64,000 nt of DNA. Origin: Apus apus (taxonomy: Eukaryota > Chordata > Aves > Apodiformes > Apodidae). Below, in pieces: positions 63,531 through 64,000 of the stretch. Position numbers and translations under genes: made by a program. The notes beneath the pieces are model-generated. The model was not told the origin of the DNA. It worked only from the letters and a program-made list of their open reading frames with translations, and made no database searches. The number at the start of each line of letters is the position of its first letter. The first letter of the stretch is position 1. The stretch is from positions 620,001 through 684,000 of the forward strand of contig NC_067305.1 in assembly GCF_020740795.1 (NCBI RefSeq), written 5' to 3'.

Positions 63531-64000
63531 AGACAACAACCCTGTGGAGCTTTCTGCACATCACAGGAGCCCACAAGATGAGCAGAAGGGAGAGCTTAGC
63601 TTAGCCCCTGTGAGATGAGGAACTGAGCATCACAGCAGAGCTGAAGCCAAGACTACTCTACTAGCTAGAGCCTACACATATGACAGATGATTGTACTGTG
63701 GGTTTGTCCACTTGAACAAGAAACCTTTCCTCACCTCAGTGTTACCATCAGCCAACTATGGTACAATTTTAGGAGTACAGACTAGTGAGGTGGACTGGTG
63801 ACAGAGCTCCTAAGGATCAAGCACTGCCAGGGCCCAGTAGCTGCTTTTATTCTCTCATGTCAGCATCAAGTGGGCTGGATGGAAACCCCTTCAGTGCAGG
63901 GGGTGACCAGAAAGGAAGGGGACATTTATCTGCTCCAGCTCCTCAAGCTCTCCCCTCTGCTTCTGCTGGGAGCAGTGCTGTTGATCAGGAAGGAGAGCAC
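63531..64000. other. Right-hand end, no gene seen
   Basis: Unique sequence; in human the next gene after TIMM13 is LMNB2, but nothing of it is recognisable here. Confidence 0.5.

Overview
This is vertebrate nuclear DNA, almost certainly from a bird. It holds long introns with GT-AG exons, CpG-rich promoter DNA, and about two dozen truncated CR1 LINE copies ending in the CR1 tail (ATTCTATGATTCT-like). CR1 is the dominant interspersed repeat of birds and is also common in turtles and crocodilians. No prokaryotic operon, CRISPR array, tRNA or rRNA was seen.

Three genes can be read exon by exon, in the order seen on human 19p13.3 (SPPL2B, TMPRSS9, TIMM13). (1) Positions 497-16126, + strand: the last 13 coding exons of SPPL2B, an intramembrane aspartyl protease. 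The visible 538 residues run from the PA domain through the YD, GxGD and PAL motifs to the stop; the 5' exons lie left of the window. (2) Positions 42434-57570, + strand: all of TMPRSS9 (polyserase-1). Nineteen coding exons encode 1113 residues in the order membrane anchor, SEA, LDLa, protease 1, protease 2, second LDLa, protease 3. Proteases 1 and 2 have complete His/Asp/Ser triads; protease 3 has Ala in place of the nucleophile Ser. (3) Positions 60803-59838, - strand: TIMM13, three coding exons, 101 residues, a small Tim chaperone of the mitochondrial intermembrane space. TMPRSS9 and TIMM13 converge tail to tail about 1.9 kb apart.

Between SPPL2B and TMPRSS9 lie about 26 kb of mainly repeat-laden DNA. 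It contains a CpG-rich block (about 33480-34170) with a good splice donor at 33923, and an orphan coding-looking exon at 34743-34928. The exon carrying the TMPRSS9 start codon is preceded by a good 3' splice site, so an upstream non-coding exon is expected, and the CpG block is a candidate for it. The right end (61385-64000) is mostly two CR1 copies.

The least ordinary observations are: a second LDLa exon in TMPRSS9 with the same cysteine spacing and splice phase as the first; a 160-bp duplicated segment in two TMPRSS9 introns; a CR1 tail ending within about 20-30 bp of a TMPRSS9 exon; a 64-unit indel-free pentamer array with higher-order structure in TIMM13 intron 1; an array of palindrome-bearing 20-mers just upstream of TIMM13; and the unidentified exon at 34743-34928. 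I found no convincing wholly new biological system. Exon calls rest on reading frame, splice phase and remembered similarity to the human proteins, not on any search.
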